DNA of 47,784 bases. Origin: Clostridia bacterium (lineage in GTDB: Bacteria > Bacillota > Clostridia > UBA1381 > UBA9506). The notes beneath the pieces were generated by a model that searched no databases, was not told the DNA's origin, and saw nothing but the letters and a program-made list of their open reading frames with translations. A program made the translations under genes and the position numbers. How positions within the stretch are numbered: position 1 is the stretch's first letter; each line of letters begins with the position of its first letter. Shown piece by piece: positions 33,392-42,300 of the stretch. The stretch covers positions 1-47,784 of the forward strand of contig JAFYXI010000001.1 in NCBI GenBank assembly GCA_017546245.1, in the 5' to 3' direction.

Positions 33392-33588
33392 AAACTTTTT
33401 ATATCGAAGTGGCTTGAGCCTCGCGCCTTTCGGGAATTTGACAAATTGTGTAATCTTTCTAATAGGTCTTGTATAAAAGCAGAAAATGCAAAAATCCTGA
33501 AAACCAATATTTAAGCGGTTTTCAGGATTTTGTTATTTCTGTCTAGCTCTGTCTGTATTAAAATTTTGAGATGTACTCGAGCGCGGTT
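33374..33588. repeat. Boundary repeat R1, at the spoIIID junction
   Basis: Starts with GAGTAACATAGAAAC at 33381, continuing to GAAGTGGC at 33413, then about 160 bp related to R2 (35386-35600). Shared parts include GCGCCTTTCGGG, a palindromic terminator (AAAATCCTGAAAACC 33491-33505 / GGTTTTCAGGATTTT 33517-33531) and AGATGTA near 33570. It forms the left end of the accessory region. The 33392-33588 interval holds no gene. Confidence 0.8.
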
Positions 33589-33996
33589 TTATTTGGTTTT
33601 TTCGAGCAAATACTCTTCAATCTTATTCACAAAAAATTCCGCTTCTTCAACTTGTTTTATAACATCTTCTTTTGGTACTACATAAAAATCTTCATAATCA
33701 CTATCGGTGCGCATATCAAAAGCAGATTTAATAATATTTGACATTGCCTTATCAAATATCCCGGTTTTAATATATTCTTTTTGAAAATTACTGATTACAC
33801 CGGAATGTTTCTTGTAGTCCTGACCATCAAGCGCTAAAACCGCACGAGCAGCATGGAATATCGCATAATAAGAACGATTGGCTGCCGTATCAAACATTTC
33901 AAGTTCAAGCGTTCTCTTTGCATCTTTCAAGTCCGCTTTTGCTTTACTAAGGCGATAAAGTGATAAATCAATCATTTCCTTGCTATACACTAACAC
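33589..33996 (-). CDS. HEPN domain protein (toxin of MNT-HEPN pair)
   Basis: 135-aa all-helical protein of the HEPN family (PF05168). The RNase-type motif R41-x6-H48 lies in NRSYYAIFHAARAVLALDG. HEPN partners of nucleotidyltransferases are usually RNA-cutting toxins. It overlaps the nucleotidyltransferase gene by 14 bp, and GTG 33996 follows GAGAGGG; the alternative ATG 33972 has no well-placed ribosome binding site. The AMPylation tyrosine of the HepT motif Rx4HxY is not in its usual place (H-A-A here), so this pair may be regulated differently or not be a classical toxin. Confidence 0.8.
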   Translation of the reverse strand: MLVYSKEMIDLSLYRLSKAKADLKDAKRTLELEMFDTAANRSYYAIFHAARAVLALDGQDYKKHSGVISNFQKEYIKTGIFDKAMSNIIKSAFDMRTDSDYEDFYVVPKEDVIKQVEEAEFFVNKIEEYLLEKTK

Positions 33997-34324
33997 TCAC
34001 GCCCTCTCTTGCAATGTTCATGTAATACGGAAGAGCGTTTCCGTATTTTTCAAATGTGAACTTATCCTGCAACTTAACAGATAAAAGAACATCGTACTTT
34101 AAGTCAATATCATTTGCAAAATCAGATACAGTACGTCTGTACTTTGCAAGCTCACTTTTTTCAAGGTCAACCAAAGCCATAACATCAATGTCTGACTCGG
34201 AATCATAATCCCCTCTTGCGTAAGAACCATAAAGAATAACACTATCAAGTTTTTCACCGAATACTTTTCTTAGTTCTGTATAAGTTTCTTTTAATAACAC
34301 ATCAAGTGTATTTCTATTACACAT
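33983..34324 (-). CDS. MNT-type nucleotidyltransferase (antitoxin of MNT-HEPN pair)
   Basis: 113-aa minimal nucleotidyltransferase. The fold signature GSYARGDYDSESDIDV at residues 33-48 provides the Gly-Ser and the two metal-binding aspartates D45 and D47. Such MntA-like enzymes neutralise their HEPN partner, in studied cases by adding AMP to it. It is first in the two-gene unit, ATG 34324 behind AGGAGGTGA, with its own promoter. Confidence 0.85.
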   Translation of the reverse strand: MCNRNTLDVLLKETYTELRKVFGEKLDSVILYGSYARGDYDSESDIDVMALVDLEKSELAKYRRTVSDFANDIDLKYDVLLSVKLQDKFTFEKYGNALPYYMNIAREGVSVSV

Positions 34325-34355
34325 AAGTTCACCTCCTAATCTATCTTATGTCTAT

Positions 34356-34384
34356 ATTTTAACACAATACATTAAAAAAATCAA
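34356..34384 (-). promoter_or_regulatory. Promoter of the MNT-HEPN pair
   Basis: On the minus strand TTGATT (34384-34379) and TAAAAT (34361-34356) with 17-bp spacing. Confidence 0.6.
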
Positions 34385-34413
34385 TATTTAATAAATATTT
34401 ACATCTTGGAGCG

Positions 34414-34442
34414 TTGTCGATAATTGTGGCTTGCTGTAAAAT
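34414..34442 (+). promoter_or_regulatory. Promoter of the sigma-like gene
   Basis: TTGTCG (34414-34419) and TAAAAT (34437-34442) with 17-bp spacing, divergent from the MNT-HEPN promoter. Confidence 0.45.
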
Positions 34443-34464
34443 TATAACAGGAGGTGCATAAAAT

Positions 34465-35312
34465 ATGCAATTAAATTTAGAAAAAATTGTTTGGTTTATA
34501 AACCGAAAAAACAAGAAAAACTTACTGCTACATAGGGAAGTAATCAAAAACTGTTTTTGAGCGATGCACTGCGAAATCAATTACCCGAAAATATACAATT
34601 CGGGTTTGATGCCAGCTCACGAACTCTGGTTATTGCCGAGTCAGAGAACCCAAGAAATAAAAAGTGTAAAAACGTAATGGTATTTGGATTAGTAGAAGAA
34701 ATCCTATCAACAGGAATGAAATTGCCTGTGTGCTTTGAGTTCGAATATGATGATGCAAACAAACTGTGGACGGGCCAAGTTGTACTTAGAAAGAAAAAGC
34801 ATGAGTATGATTTGGAGCAAGTGCTGGCACTTTATAAACCTATTGCGGATAAATTGTTTATCCAAATCGGAAAAACTACACCTAAAGAAGATCGGCGACA
34901 AATTATTGCTCTTGCAATTTGCGAAGCAGTAAAGGAATATACACCTGCATTCGGTGACTTTGAAAAGTTCATTACTAAGCGCGCCAAAGAATCACTAAAA
35001 ATTAAAAATCGTCATTATGTAAAATATAATATGGATAAATCGATGGATGCATCTTTGAATGATGACAGTAACGCCAACTTTAATTTATATTCTGTAAATA
35101 GCTTTATTGATTCTGGTTATTTAAAAGCCGAAAACAGAATTATGGAAGAGCAATTTGTGCAACAACTTAGCAAAAATGAGTTTGATGTTTTAATGCTTTT
35201 AAAGAAAAGATTAACAATTTCTGAAATTGCACAAAAATTAGAGATTTCAGAAGAAAAAGTTAAGTTTTTTGCAAAAACTGTCGCAATGAAGAGAAAACAG
35301 TTTTTCTCGTAA
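34465..35312 (+). pseudogene. Sigma-70-like HTH protein with two frameshifts near its start
   Basis: A strong ribosome binding site (AGGAGGT 34450-34456) and ATG 34465 open a frame MQLNLEKIVWFINRKNK. A +1 shift near the A-run at 34516-34522 leads into KTYCYIGK, and a second +1 shift near 34541 into NQKLFLSDALRNQLPENIQF, the start of the long frame ending at 35312. The pieces join into one continuous protein. The C-terminal part (LSKNEFDVLMLLKKRLTISEIAQKLEISEEKVKFF) is a sigma region-4-like HTH. The 251-aa open part could only start at TTG 34557, which has no ribosome binding site. It is probably inactive unless the shifts are sequencing errors in homopolymers. Confidence 0.65.
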
Positions 35313-35640
35313 ACCCTTTAATAGCGCGGCTTTGTGCTATTCGACAAAAAACTTTCTATTTCGCGCTATTCCGACCATATAGTAGGAGTAACATAGAAAC
35401 TTTTTATATTGAAGTGGCGTAACAGTGCGCCTTTCGGGGATTTTACAAATTTTGAAAGCTTTCGAAAACATCCGTATAAAGATGAACAATACAAAAATCC
35501 TGAAAACCGCTTAAATAGTGGATTTCAGGATTTTTTATGTTTCAGTCTTGCTCTCTCTGTATTCGAATTTTAAGATGTATGCGAACGAAATTTTATATAA
35601 AAGATGGCACTCTAATAATGAGAACATAACATCATATAAA
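35313..35640. repeat. Boundary repeat R2
   Basis: Left part 35324-35385 (GCGCGGCTTTGTGC, then ACAAAAAACTTTCTA and CGCTATTCCGACCATATA) resembles the part before R3. The central core GAGTAACATAG...GAAGTGGC is at 35386-35418. The right part to about 35600 resembles R1, including the terminator palindrome (35493-35536). No gene is present in 35313-35714. Confidence 0.8.
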
Positions 35641-35643
35641 TTG

Positions 35644-35672
35644 TTGAAATATGCAATAATTTATGTTATAAT
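35644..35672 (+). promoter_or_regulatory. Promoter of the dGTPase gene
   Basis: TTGAAA (35644-35649) and TATAAT (35667-35672) with 17-bp spacing. Confidence 0.65.
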
Positions 35673-35714
35673 GTTGATGGAATATATATCCAATTTATAT
35701 ATTGAGGTGATCGC

Positions 35715-37115
35715 ATGGAACTAACTTATACGAATAAACTTATTGTAAATAGAGTAAGACCGTCTACTATAACAAGAAAATCAAAAATAGAGGAGTTTTA
35801 TAGTGATCGTTCCAGAATAATCTACTGTTCTTCTTTTAGACGTTTGCAACAAAAGGCTCAGGTATTTTCTCTTGAGTCCAATGCTAGTGTACGAACCAGA
35901 ATGACACATACTTTAGAAGTTTCAGATTTAGGTAGAACTCTTGCTAACCGTATTGCACAGAGATTACAAGAAAAGAAATTGATTACCGTAGAGGAAATGG
36001 CTGAATTTGTTTCAGTAGTGGAAAATGCGTGTTTTCTGCACGATATTGGTAATCCACCATTTGGGCATTTTGGTGAAGCTGCAATACAAGATTGGTCGCA
36101 AAAGAACCTTTTTACTTTGCCATCAGAAGATATTTATAGAAATAAAAACTTTCAGTCGCTAATGTATGATTTTTATGAGTTTGATGGGAATCCTCAAGGA
36201 TTTCGTACTGTAACAAAATTACATACAGAAACCGACGAGCATGGACTAAATTTAACTTACGCGACCTTGCTTTGTATTTTAAAATATTCTAGAGCTGCTG
36301 GCGATGATGTTGGTACTGGTATTTTAAAGAAAGCAGGATATTTCCTTTCGGAAAAAGAACTTGTAGAAAAAATATATAAGGAATCTAATCTAGAACTAAA
36401 ACATAGATTTCCTTTAACTTATATAATGGAAGCTGCTGATGATATTGCATACTGTATGAGTGATATTGCAGATGGAATTGAGAAAAGATTAGTTACCTCT
36501 CAGGAATTCATTTCTGAGTTTAAAAAAGAATGGAAAAAGGAATATGGAGATGATAAAATTCCAGTTGATCTTCCTAAAAAAGTAACTAGCTTTAATGTGC
36601 AAATTTCAATTCCGTGGTCTAAAATTGCTATTGAAGAGGCGGCCGAAAATTATATAAACAATCATGAACTATTTTATAAAGGCATTGCAGATGAGTTGAT
36701 TCCGCAAAATAATATGGGAAGGGTGTTAGGAATTGTAAAGCGTATATCTAGAAAAATTCTTTATTCTTCCATTGAAGCAGAAAGTATTGAACTGACAGGA
36801 TATGCAGTTATAACCGGAATTTTAAAACACTATGAATCAATTCTGAAAATCCCATATAACGACTTTGGTAAACTGATAAATTGCGAGCCTCTAAAAGGAT
36901 ATGATTTAGAAAAAAGATTATTAAATAGAATTGGCGAAAAATATGTCAAGGCGTATCAATTTGCAATTAAAAAACTAAAAAGAGACAAAAATTTTTCTAC
37001 ATTTGAATGGTGGTTGAGAGTTCATATGATAATAGACCATATAAGTGGAATGACTGACGATTTTGCGTTAAAAACTTATCAAATGTTGGAGGGTATTAAT
37101 TTAATGAAGTTTTAA
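35715..37115 (+). CDS. dGTPase-like HD-domain triphosphohydrolase
   Basis: 466-aa enzyme of the Dgt family, which splits dGTP to deoxyguanosine and triphosphate. The HD metal site is visible: H65 in RMTHTLEVSDLG, H109-D110 in ACFLHDIGNPPFGHFGE, and the later Asp in AADDIAYCMSDIADGIEK. The length is close to that of E. coli Dgt. Located as the only gene between two boundary repeats inside an accessory island, it more probably defends against phage by depleting dNTPs than serves housekeeping. ATG 35715 follows GAGGTGA. Codon usage looks more AT-rich than in the core genes. Confidence 0.88.
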   Translation: MELTYTNKLIVNRVRPSTITRKSKIEEFYSDRSRIIYCSSFRRLQQKAQVFSLESNASVRTRMTHTLEVSDLGRTLANRIAQRLQEKKLITVEEMAEFVSVVENACFLHDIGNPPFGHFGEAAIQDWSQKNLFTLPSEDIYRNKNFQSLMYDFYEFDGNPQGFRTVTKLHTETDEHGLNLTYATLLCILKYSRAAGDDVGTGILKKAGYFLSEKELVEKIYKESNLELKHRFPLTYIMEAADDIAYCMSDIADGIEKRLVTSQEFISEFKKEWKKEYGDDKIPVDLPKKVTSFNVQISIPWSKIAIEEAAENYINNHELFYKGIADELIPQNNMGRVLGIVKRISRKILYSSIEAESIELTGYAVITGILKHYESILKIPYNDFGKLINCEPLKGYDLEKRLLNRIGEKYVKAYQFAIKKLKRDKNFSTFEWWLRVHMIIDHISGMTDDFALKTYQMLEGINLMKF

Positions 37116-37169
37116 AATACTTTTACATAAGTAATAAAATTTATTATTTTTCACTCCAAAATTATAAAA

Positions 37170-37375
37170 AAATTTAGTTTCGTGAGAATATGGCTTTTGA
37201 GCCAATATCCTCTAACACCTTTAGTGGCACGGATTAGCGACTTTTAACAAAAAATGTTTAATCTCACGCTATCCATACCATTCAAAGAGAGACATAGAAA
37301 CTTTTTATATCGAAGTGGCGAAAAACCCTTGTGAGAGATATTCTTACAAGGGTTTTTCGCATTTCAACTAAATTT
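37170..37375. repeat. Boundary repeat R3 with terminator
   Basis: The left part (TTTAGTGGCACGG, ACAAAAAATGTTTA, CGCTATCCATACCATT at 37220-37282) matches the left part of R2. The core ACATAGAAAC...GAAGTGGC lies at 37292-37319. It runs directly into a 15-bp perfect terminator stem, GCGAAAAACCCTTGT (37318-37332) with ACAAGGGTTTTTCGC (37346-37360), different from the hairpin of R1 and R2. No gene lies in 37116-37445. Confidence 0.75.
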
Positions 37376-37386
37376 TCAAAATCCAC

Positions 37387-37415
37387 TTGATTTTGTTTCG
37401 GTATAGCGATATAGT
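37387..37415 (+). promoter_or_regulatory. Promoter of the XRE regulator gene
   Basis: TTGATT (37387-37392) and TATAGT (37410-37415), 17 bp apart, 30 bp before the start codon. Confidence 0.5.
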
Positions 37416-37445
37416 ATTGATATAAAACATATTTGGGTGATGTAA

Positions 37446-37856
37446 ATGAATATCAATGAAATCTTAAGTAACATCGGAATGACAAAATATCGATTGGCAA
37501 AACTCTCTGGGATTCCCCATGCGACACTTAGTGAATTGTGCAGCGGTAAAACAAACATCGAAAAGTGTTCCGGAGAAACATTATATAAAATCGCAAAAGT
37601 ATTAAATGTGTCTATGGAGAGCCTTCTTGATGACAGAATGATAACTCTTGCAAGAGAACGTTCCTACGAGTATGGTCTTCCTTCATATCTACAACATGAT
37701 TTGGATGCATACAAAGATGCCGTAGCAAAAAATTCCACTTTGATAGATTGCTATTGGGGCGAACTTTACGGAAGCATCAATATGGCAGAAATCAGCGATG
37801 GACTGATCACGGCAGAACATGCAGATTATTTAAGACGGAAATATTTATGGAGGTAA
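37446..37856 (+). CDS. XRE-family HTH regulator, possible antitoxin
   Basis: 136-aa protein. Residues 1-62 are a Cro/C1-type HTH (MTKYRLAKLSGIPHATLSELCSG, YKIAKVLNVSMESLL). The C-terminal half (YGLPSYLQHDLDAYKDAVAK to YLRRKYLW) is of no family I recognise with certainty, but such tails occur on antitoxin-like regulators. It stands alone behind R3; no obvious toxin of its own is adjacent. It could regulate the downstream ATPase or restriction genes. ATG 37446 follows GGGTGATG. Confidence 0.75.
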   Translation: MNINEILSNIGMTKYRLAKLSGIPHATLSELCSGKTNIEKCSGETLYKIAKVLNVSMESLLDDRMITLARERSYEYGLPSYLQHDLDAYKDAVAKNSTLIDCYWGELYGSINMAEISDGLITAEHADYLRRKYLWR

Positions 37857-37932
37857 TTTATTTTTAATGTCAAAAGTGTAATGCGCTCACGAATATTCCC
37901 TGCAAAAAATGTGATAAATTTTATAATATTCA

Positions 37933-37961
37933 TTGCATTTTATGAAAATGTGTGGTATACT
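37933..37961 (+). promoter_or_regulatory. Promoter of the DUF4143 ATPase gene
   Basis: TTGCAT (37933-37938) and TATACT (37956-37961) with 17-bp spacing. Confidence 0.55.
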
Positions 37962-37992
37962 AACATCATAATAGGAAATTGGAGGATGCTCT

Positions 37993-39285
37993 ATGTATCG
38001 TTATGCAATAGAAAATCTTGATAAATGGAAAAACAGTAAAAACCGAAAGCCTCTTATTATCGAAGGTGCAAGACAGGTAGGCAAAACCTGGATAATGAAG
38101 GAATTCGGTAAAAAGTCGTATAACAAGACTGTATATATCAATTTTGATTCCAATGTACAGATGGCGGAATTGTTCTCCATAGATTTAAATGTAGAACGCA
38201 TCATTATGGGACTTGAACTATATGCAGGACACAAAATAAACCCATCTGATACGCTTATCATATTCGATGAGGTTCAAGAAGTTCCAAAAGCATTATCTTC
38301 CCTTAAGTATTTTTATGAAAATGCTCCTGAGTATCATATCGTGTGTGCCGGTTCACTTCTTGGAATTGCATTGCATGAGGGAACATCATTCCCTGTCGGC
38401 AAGGTGGATTTTCTTAAACTGTATCCTCTGTCATTCAAGGAGTTCCTTATGGCAATCGGTCTTGAAAGATTTGCAGAGTTGTTAGATAAAAAGGATTATG
38501 ATATGATAAAAAGCTTTAAGCAGACTTATATAGATGCCTTGAAACAGTATTACTATATTGGTGGTATGCCTGAAGTTGTGGCATCCTTTGCTGATGAAAA
38601 AGACTTTAACGAAGCAAGAAAAATTCAAAAGAGAATACTGACTGCGTATGAACAGGACTTTTCAAAGCACGCACCAAAGGAAATTGTGCCGAAAATAAGA
38701 ATGTTGTGGAATAGCATACCCTCACAGCTTGCAAAAGAAAACAAAAAGTTTATATATGGGCTCATTCGTGAAGGTGCAAGAGCAAAAGAATATGAAACTG
38801 CAATTATGTGGCTTTCAGATTGCGGACTTGTGCATAAGGTCAGCAGAATTAATGCACCAAATATACCCCTTAAAGCATATGAGGACTTGAAAGCATTCAA
38901 ATTATTCATCGTTGATGTGGGCTTGCTTGGTGCAATGGTAGGATTAAATCAGCGCACACTCTTAAATGGAAATGAATTATTCACTGAATTTAAGGGAGCG
39001 TTAACAGAACAATATGTTATGCAGCAGCTTGCGGTAAATCAAGACTTGGGTGTTTATTATTATACTAATGACCGAAATACTTGCGAAGTTGATTTTATAG
39101 TGGATAACGGTGACAATATCATACCACTTGAAGTAAAGGCAGAAATCAACCTCAAAGCAAAGAGTCTTAAAACTTACAGAGAAAAATTTACGCCCAAAAT
39201 ATCAATACGCTCCTCTATGGCAGATTATAGTGAGGAAATTGGACTTATAAATCTTCCGCTGTATGCGATAGATGGAATTGAATGA
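37993..39285 (+). CDS. AAA ATPase with DUF4143 domain
   Basis: 430-aa cytoplasmic ATPase. Walker A is GARQVGKT at residues 25-32, Walker B is LIIFDEVQE near residue 86, and VCAGSLLG follows as sensor. The C-terminal DUF4143 domain (about 215-385) ends in a nuclease-like segment (CEVDFIVDNGDNIIPLEVKAE) with the D...E-x-K arrangement of PD-(D/E)xK folds. Such proteins are widespread in accessory regions; the function is not established, and a nucleic-acid-related defence or regulation role is only inference. ATG 37993 is behind TTGGAGGA. Confidence 0.85.
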   Translation: MYRYAIENLDKWKNSKNRKPLIIEGARQVGKTWIMKEFGKKSYNKTVYINFDSNVQMAELFSIDLNVERIIMGLELYAGHKINPSDTLIIFDEVQEVPKALSSLKYFYENAPEYHIVCAGSLLGIALHEGTSFPVGKVDFLKLYPLSFKEFLMAIGLERFAELLDKKDYDMIKSFKQTYIDALKQYYYIGGMPEVVASFADEKDFNEARKIQKRILTAYEQDFSKHAPKEIVPKIRMLWNSIPSQLAKENKKFIYGLIREGARAKEYETAIMWLSDCGLVHKVSRINAPNIPLKAYEDLKAFKLFIVDVGLLGAMVGLNQRTLLNGNELFTEFKGALTEQYVMQQLAVNQDLGVYYYTNDRNTCEVDFIVDNGDNIIPLEVKAEINLKAKSLKTYREKFTPKISIRSSMADYSEEIGLINLPLYAIDGIE

Positions 39286-39364
39286 AAAACAGTTACTGTC
39301 CGTAAAATGGGACGGCTGAAATGTGATAATTAATTAGGAATACTAAAATTTGGAGGAAAATCAA

Positions 39365-42300
39365 ATGGGACGTTCAACTGTTCACTATACAGATAATAAA
39401 ACAAATAATAGTCTGAAAAAGCTGCACAAACTTTTAAGACCGGCTGGAACACCGGTACAAAGAGTTGAATATATTATTGAATTGCTTTTACTTAGAATAT
39501 TTGAAGTAAAATTAAGACGCGACGGAGAATTTGCCGTTCTGCGCCAATTATTTACTGATGCTGATGAAAAAACAAAAACAGAAAAACAAAAGAGATTATT
39601 CAGTTATTTAAAAACAATAGATAGCGCCTCTATCACTACAGTATTAAATACTATTCATTTTCCGTTTTATGGTAAAATAGTAACTGAAGTTGCAAAAGAA
39701 CTTAAAAAGGTTGAATTAAGTTCAAAAGTTAAAGACGAGCTGGTTCTTATCCAAAGTGTGTTTTCCAATTCGAATTTTACGAACAATGTAATTGGCGGTA
39801 ATTTGCAGGAAGTCATAGCAGAAGTATCAAGTATTGATGAGGCGTTATTAATAAAAACAGATTTGCTTGGTGATGCCATTGAATCTGCTTTATCAGAAAC
39901 AGGTGGTACAAAAGATATCGGTCTATACAGAACTCCAGACCACATAAGACAGTTTATGGTTGGTTTAGTTGAGCCTACTGTTAATGATTTAATTATGGAT
40001 CCCGCATGCGGTACAGGTGGATTTTTGTTCGATAGCTATGAATATGCCTTAGCACGTTTCGATGAAGATGCAGATTATCCTGGGCAAAAAGCACATCCAG
40101 AACTACAAGAATGGTTTAAAAGTCACTTTGAACAAATTGACGAGGAATGGCCTGATGATATGCAATCACAGAATTTTTATAGACATGGTGTGTTTGGGAT
40201 TGAGTATTTAGGCATGATAAAAAAGATGGCTGCTGTTAATTTATATATACGTGGCTTAAATCCTGTAAACATAGAGCAAGGTGACTCTTTGAATAAATTT
40301 GGAACAAGTATAATGCCAAATAGCAAGACCATTATATTGGCCAATCCTCCTTTTGGTGCGGAAACAGATCAAACATCCTATCCTAATGTTTGGGAGGACT
40401 ATAGCACTGAAAAAGAAACCACGATACTTTTTGTTAAGCTTATGCTTGACAGTTTACAAGACGGTGGAAAATGTGCCGTAATTGTGTCTGAAGGATTTCT
40501 TACTTGGGAACAGTCAAGCGCTAGAGCACTGCGTGAAATGTTGTTAACACAAGCTAATCTTAAAGCTGTGATTGGGTTGCCACAAGGGGTTTTTGTAAGT
40601 AAAAGTGGTGTCGGTCCTAAAACCTCCATATTGTTATTCGAAAAAGGCGGGCCAACAACACAAACTTGGTTTTATCAAGTCCATGATGATGGTTATACTA
40701 TGGGGACAAATAGAAAGCCAAAGAATAATTCTCAGTTAGTAGAGGCTTTAAATATATATCATACTTATATCAAAAATGGTCTTATTCCACCTGAAAAGAA
40801 AAACTCATTTATGGTAGATGCTAACTGGATTAAAACATTGGATCCAAGAATCAAGAAAAAAATTCGCGAAGAAGTTGAGGAAGCAAATGGTATAAGAAAA
40901 CAAAATGAGCTTGAAAAGAAAAACACTACTCTTTTTAGAAAAGTTGAAGTAAAACAAATTTCCGAAAAAGAAATGAAGTTTGAAATAAAACAGTTAAATG
41001 AACTTTGGGAAGGAAAAACAGAGGCTGAAATTGAACAAAAAATCACAAAAGCATATATGTATTCATATAACCCTGCGTCCTATTATTCGTCTTTAAACGA
41101 TACGCAACTTGGGGTATGGACTAACCTTACAAGAAATAGAATGCCTGATGATATAACAACTTTGGATGACAGATATATAGAATTATATACTGCTGAAATA
41201 TCTGACGCATTTGGTGTTCTAAGTAAATTTAATCTTCGCAATTCTATTGAAGCTGATATCGTAAGGGAATATGTTTCAAGCTATTTGTCACAAGAAGCTC
41301 TGGACGCATTTCCAAAACTTCGTAAAATTGACGAAATATTTAAAATGGGCGCAAAGTACCCTATGGTTAAATTAGCACCTTATCTTATTGAAAACACAGA
41401 AAAAGTAAAACCGAACAAAATGCCAGACATAAGATGGAGAACTTTGGGAGTATCTAATGAAATAGGAGTATTTTTGAATGAAGATGTTTCTCCCGAGGAA
41501 ACTAACCAAAGTTACTATCTTGTTAAGAAAAATGAGTTTTGCTACAATCCTTATAGAGTAAATGTTGGATCTATAGGGCTTAATAAGTTTGACTATGATA
41601 ACCAAATTATAAGTGGTGCTTATGTTGTTTTTGGAACTAAAGAAGATGAACTTTTGCCTGAATATTTAGAAATACTTATTAAAGACAAACATTTTCAGGA
41701 ATATGTTTCTGTTAAAGCTAATGTTGGAAACGGTGTAAGAATGAATTTTACATTTGACGAAATGTGCGAATGGGAAATACCATTGCCAAGTATTGAGGAA
41801 CAAGAAATTTTAATTAATAATTACAAAAAAATCATACATATAAAAGATGCATTGATTCATTTGGAAAAAAACATAAAATTGGACATACCGATTAGTGAAC
41901 ATTGGAAGTATGAAAAATTAGAGAATATCAGTATTAATTTGGATAATCAAAGAATTCCAATAGCATCTAGTGAGCGAAATATAGGCGAAATTCCATATTA
42001 TGGTGCTTCAGGAATAGTTGATTATGTAGATAAATGGATATTTGACGAAGAACTTTTGCTTGTTTCAGAAGACGGAGCTAATCTAAAATCAAGGACGTAC
42101 CCTATTGCTTTCATTGTTTCAGGAAAAAGTTGGGTAAATAACCACTGTCATGTCTTGAAACTTGAAAACCATAATCTTGCAAAATTTGTTGAATATTATA
42201 TTAATTCGATAAATGTGGAGAAATATTTATCTGGCAGCACTCAGCCAAAACTCAATCAGGGACAATTAGGAGAAATTCTAATCCCTGTTCCGTCCGATGA

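Noticed and set aside
34557-35312. Intact 251-aa sigma-like gene starting at TTG
   Set aside because: No ribosome binding site precedes the TTG, while a strong one lies before ATG 34465 and the intervening codons are recoverable in other frames.
33374-37375. CRISPR array or integron attC array
   Set aside because: Only three repeats about 2 kb apart with genes between them; no short regular spacers, no attC-type core sequences and no integron integrase or cas genes were seen.
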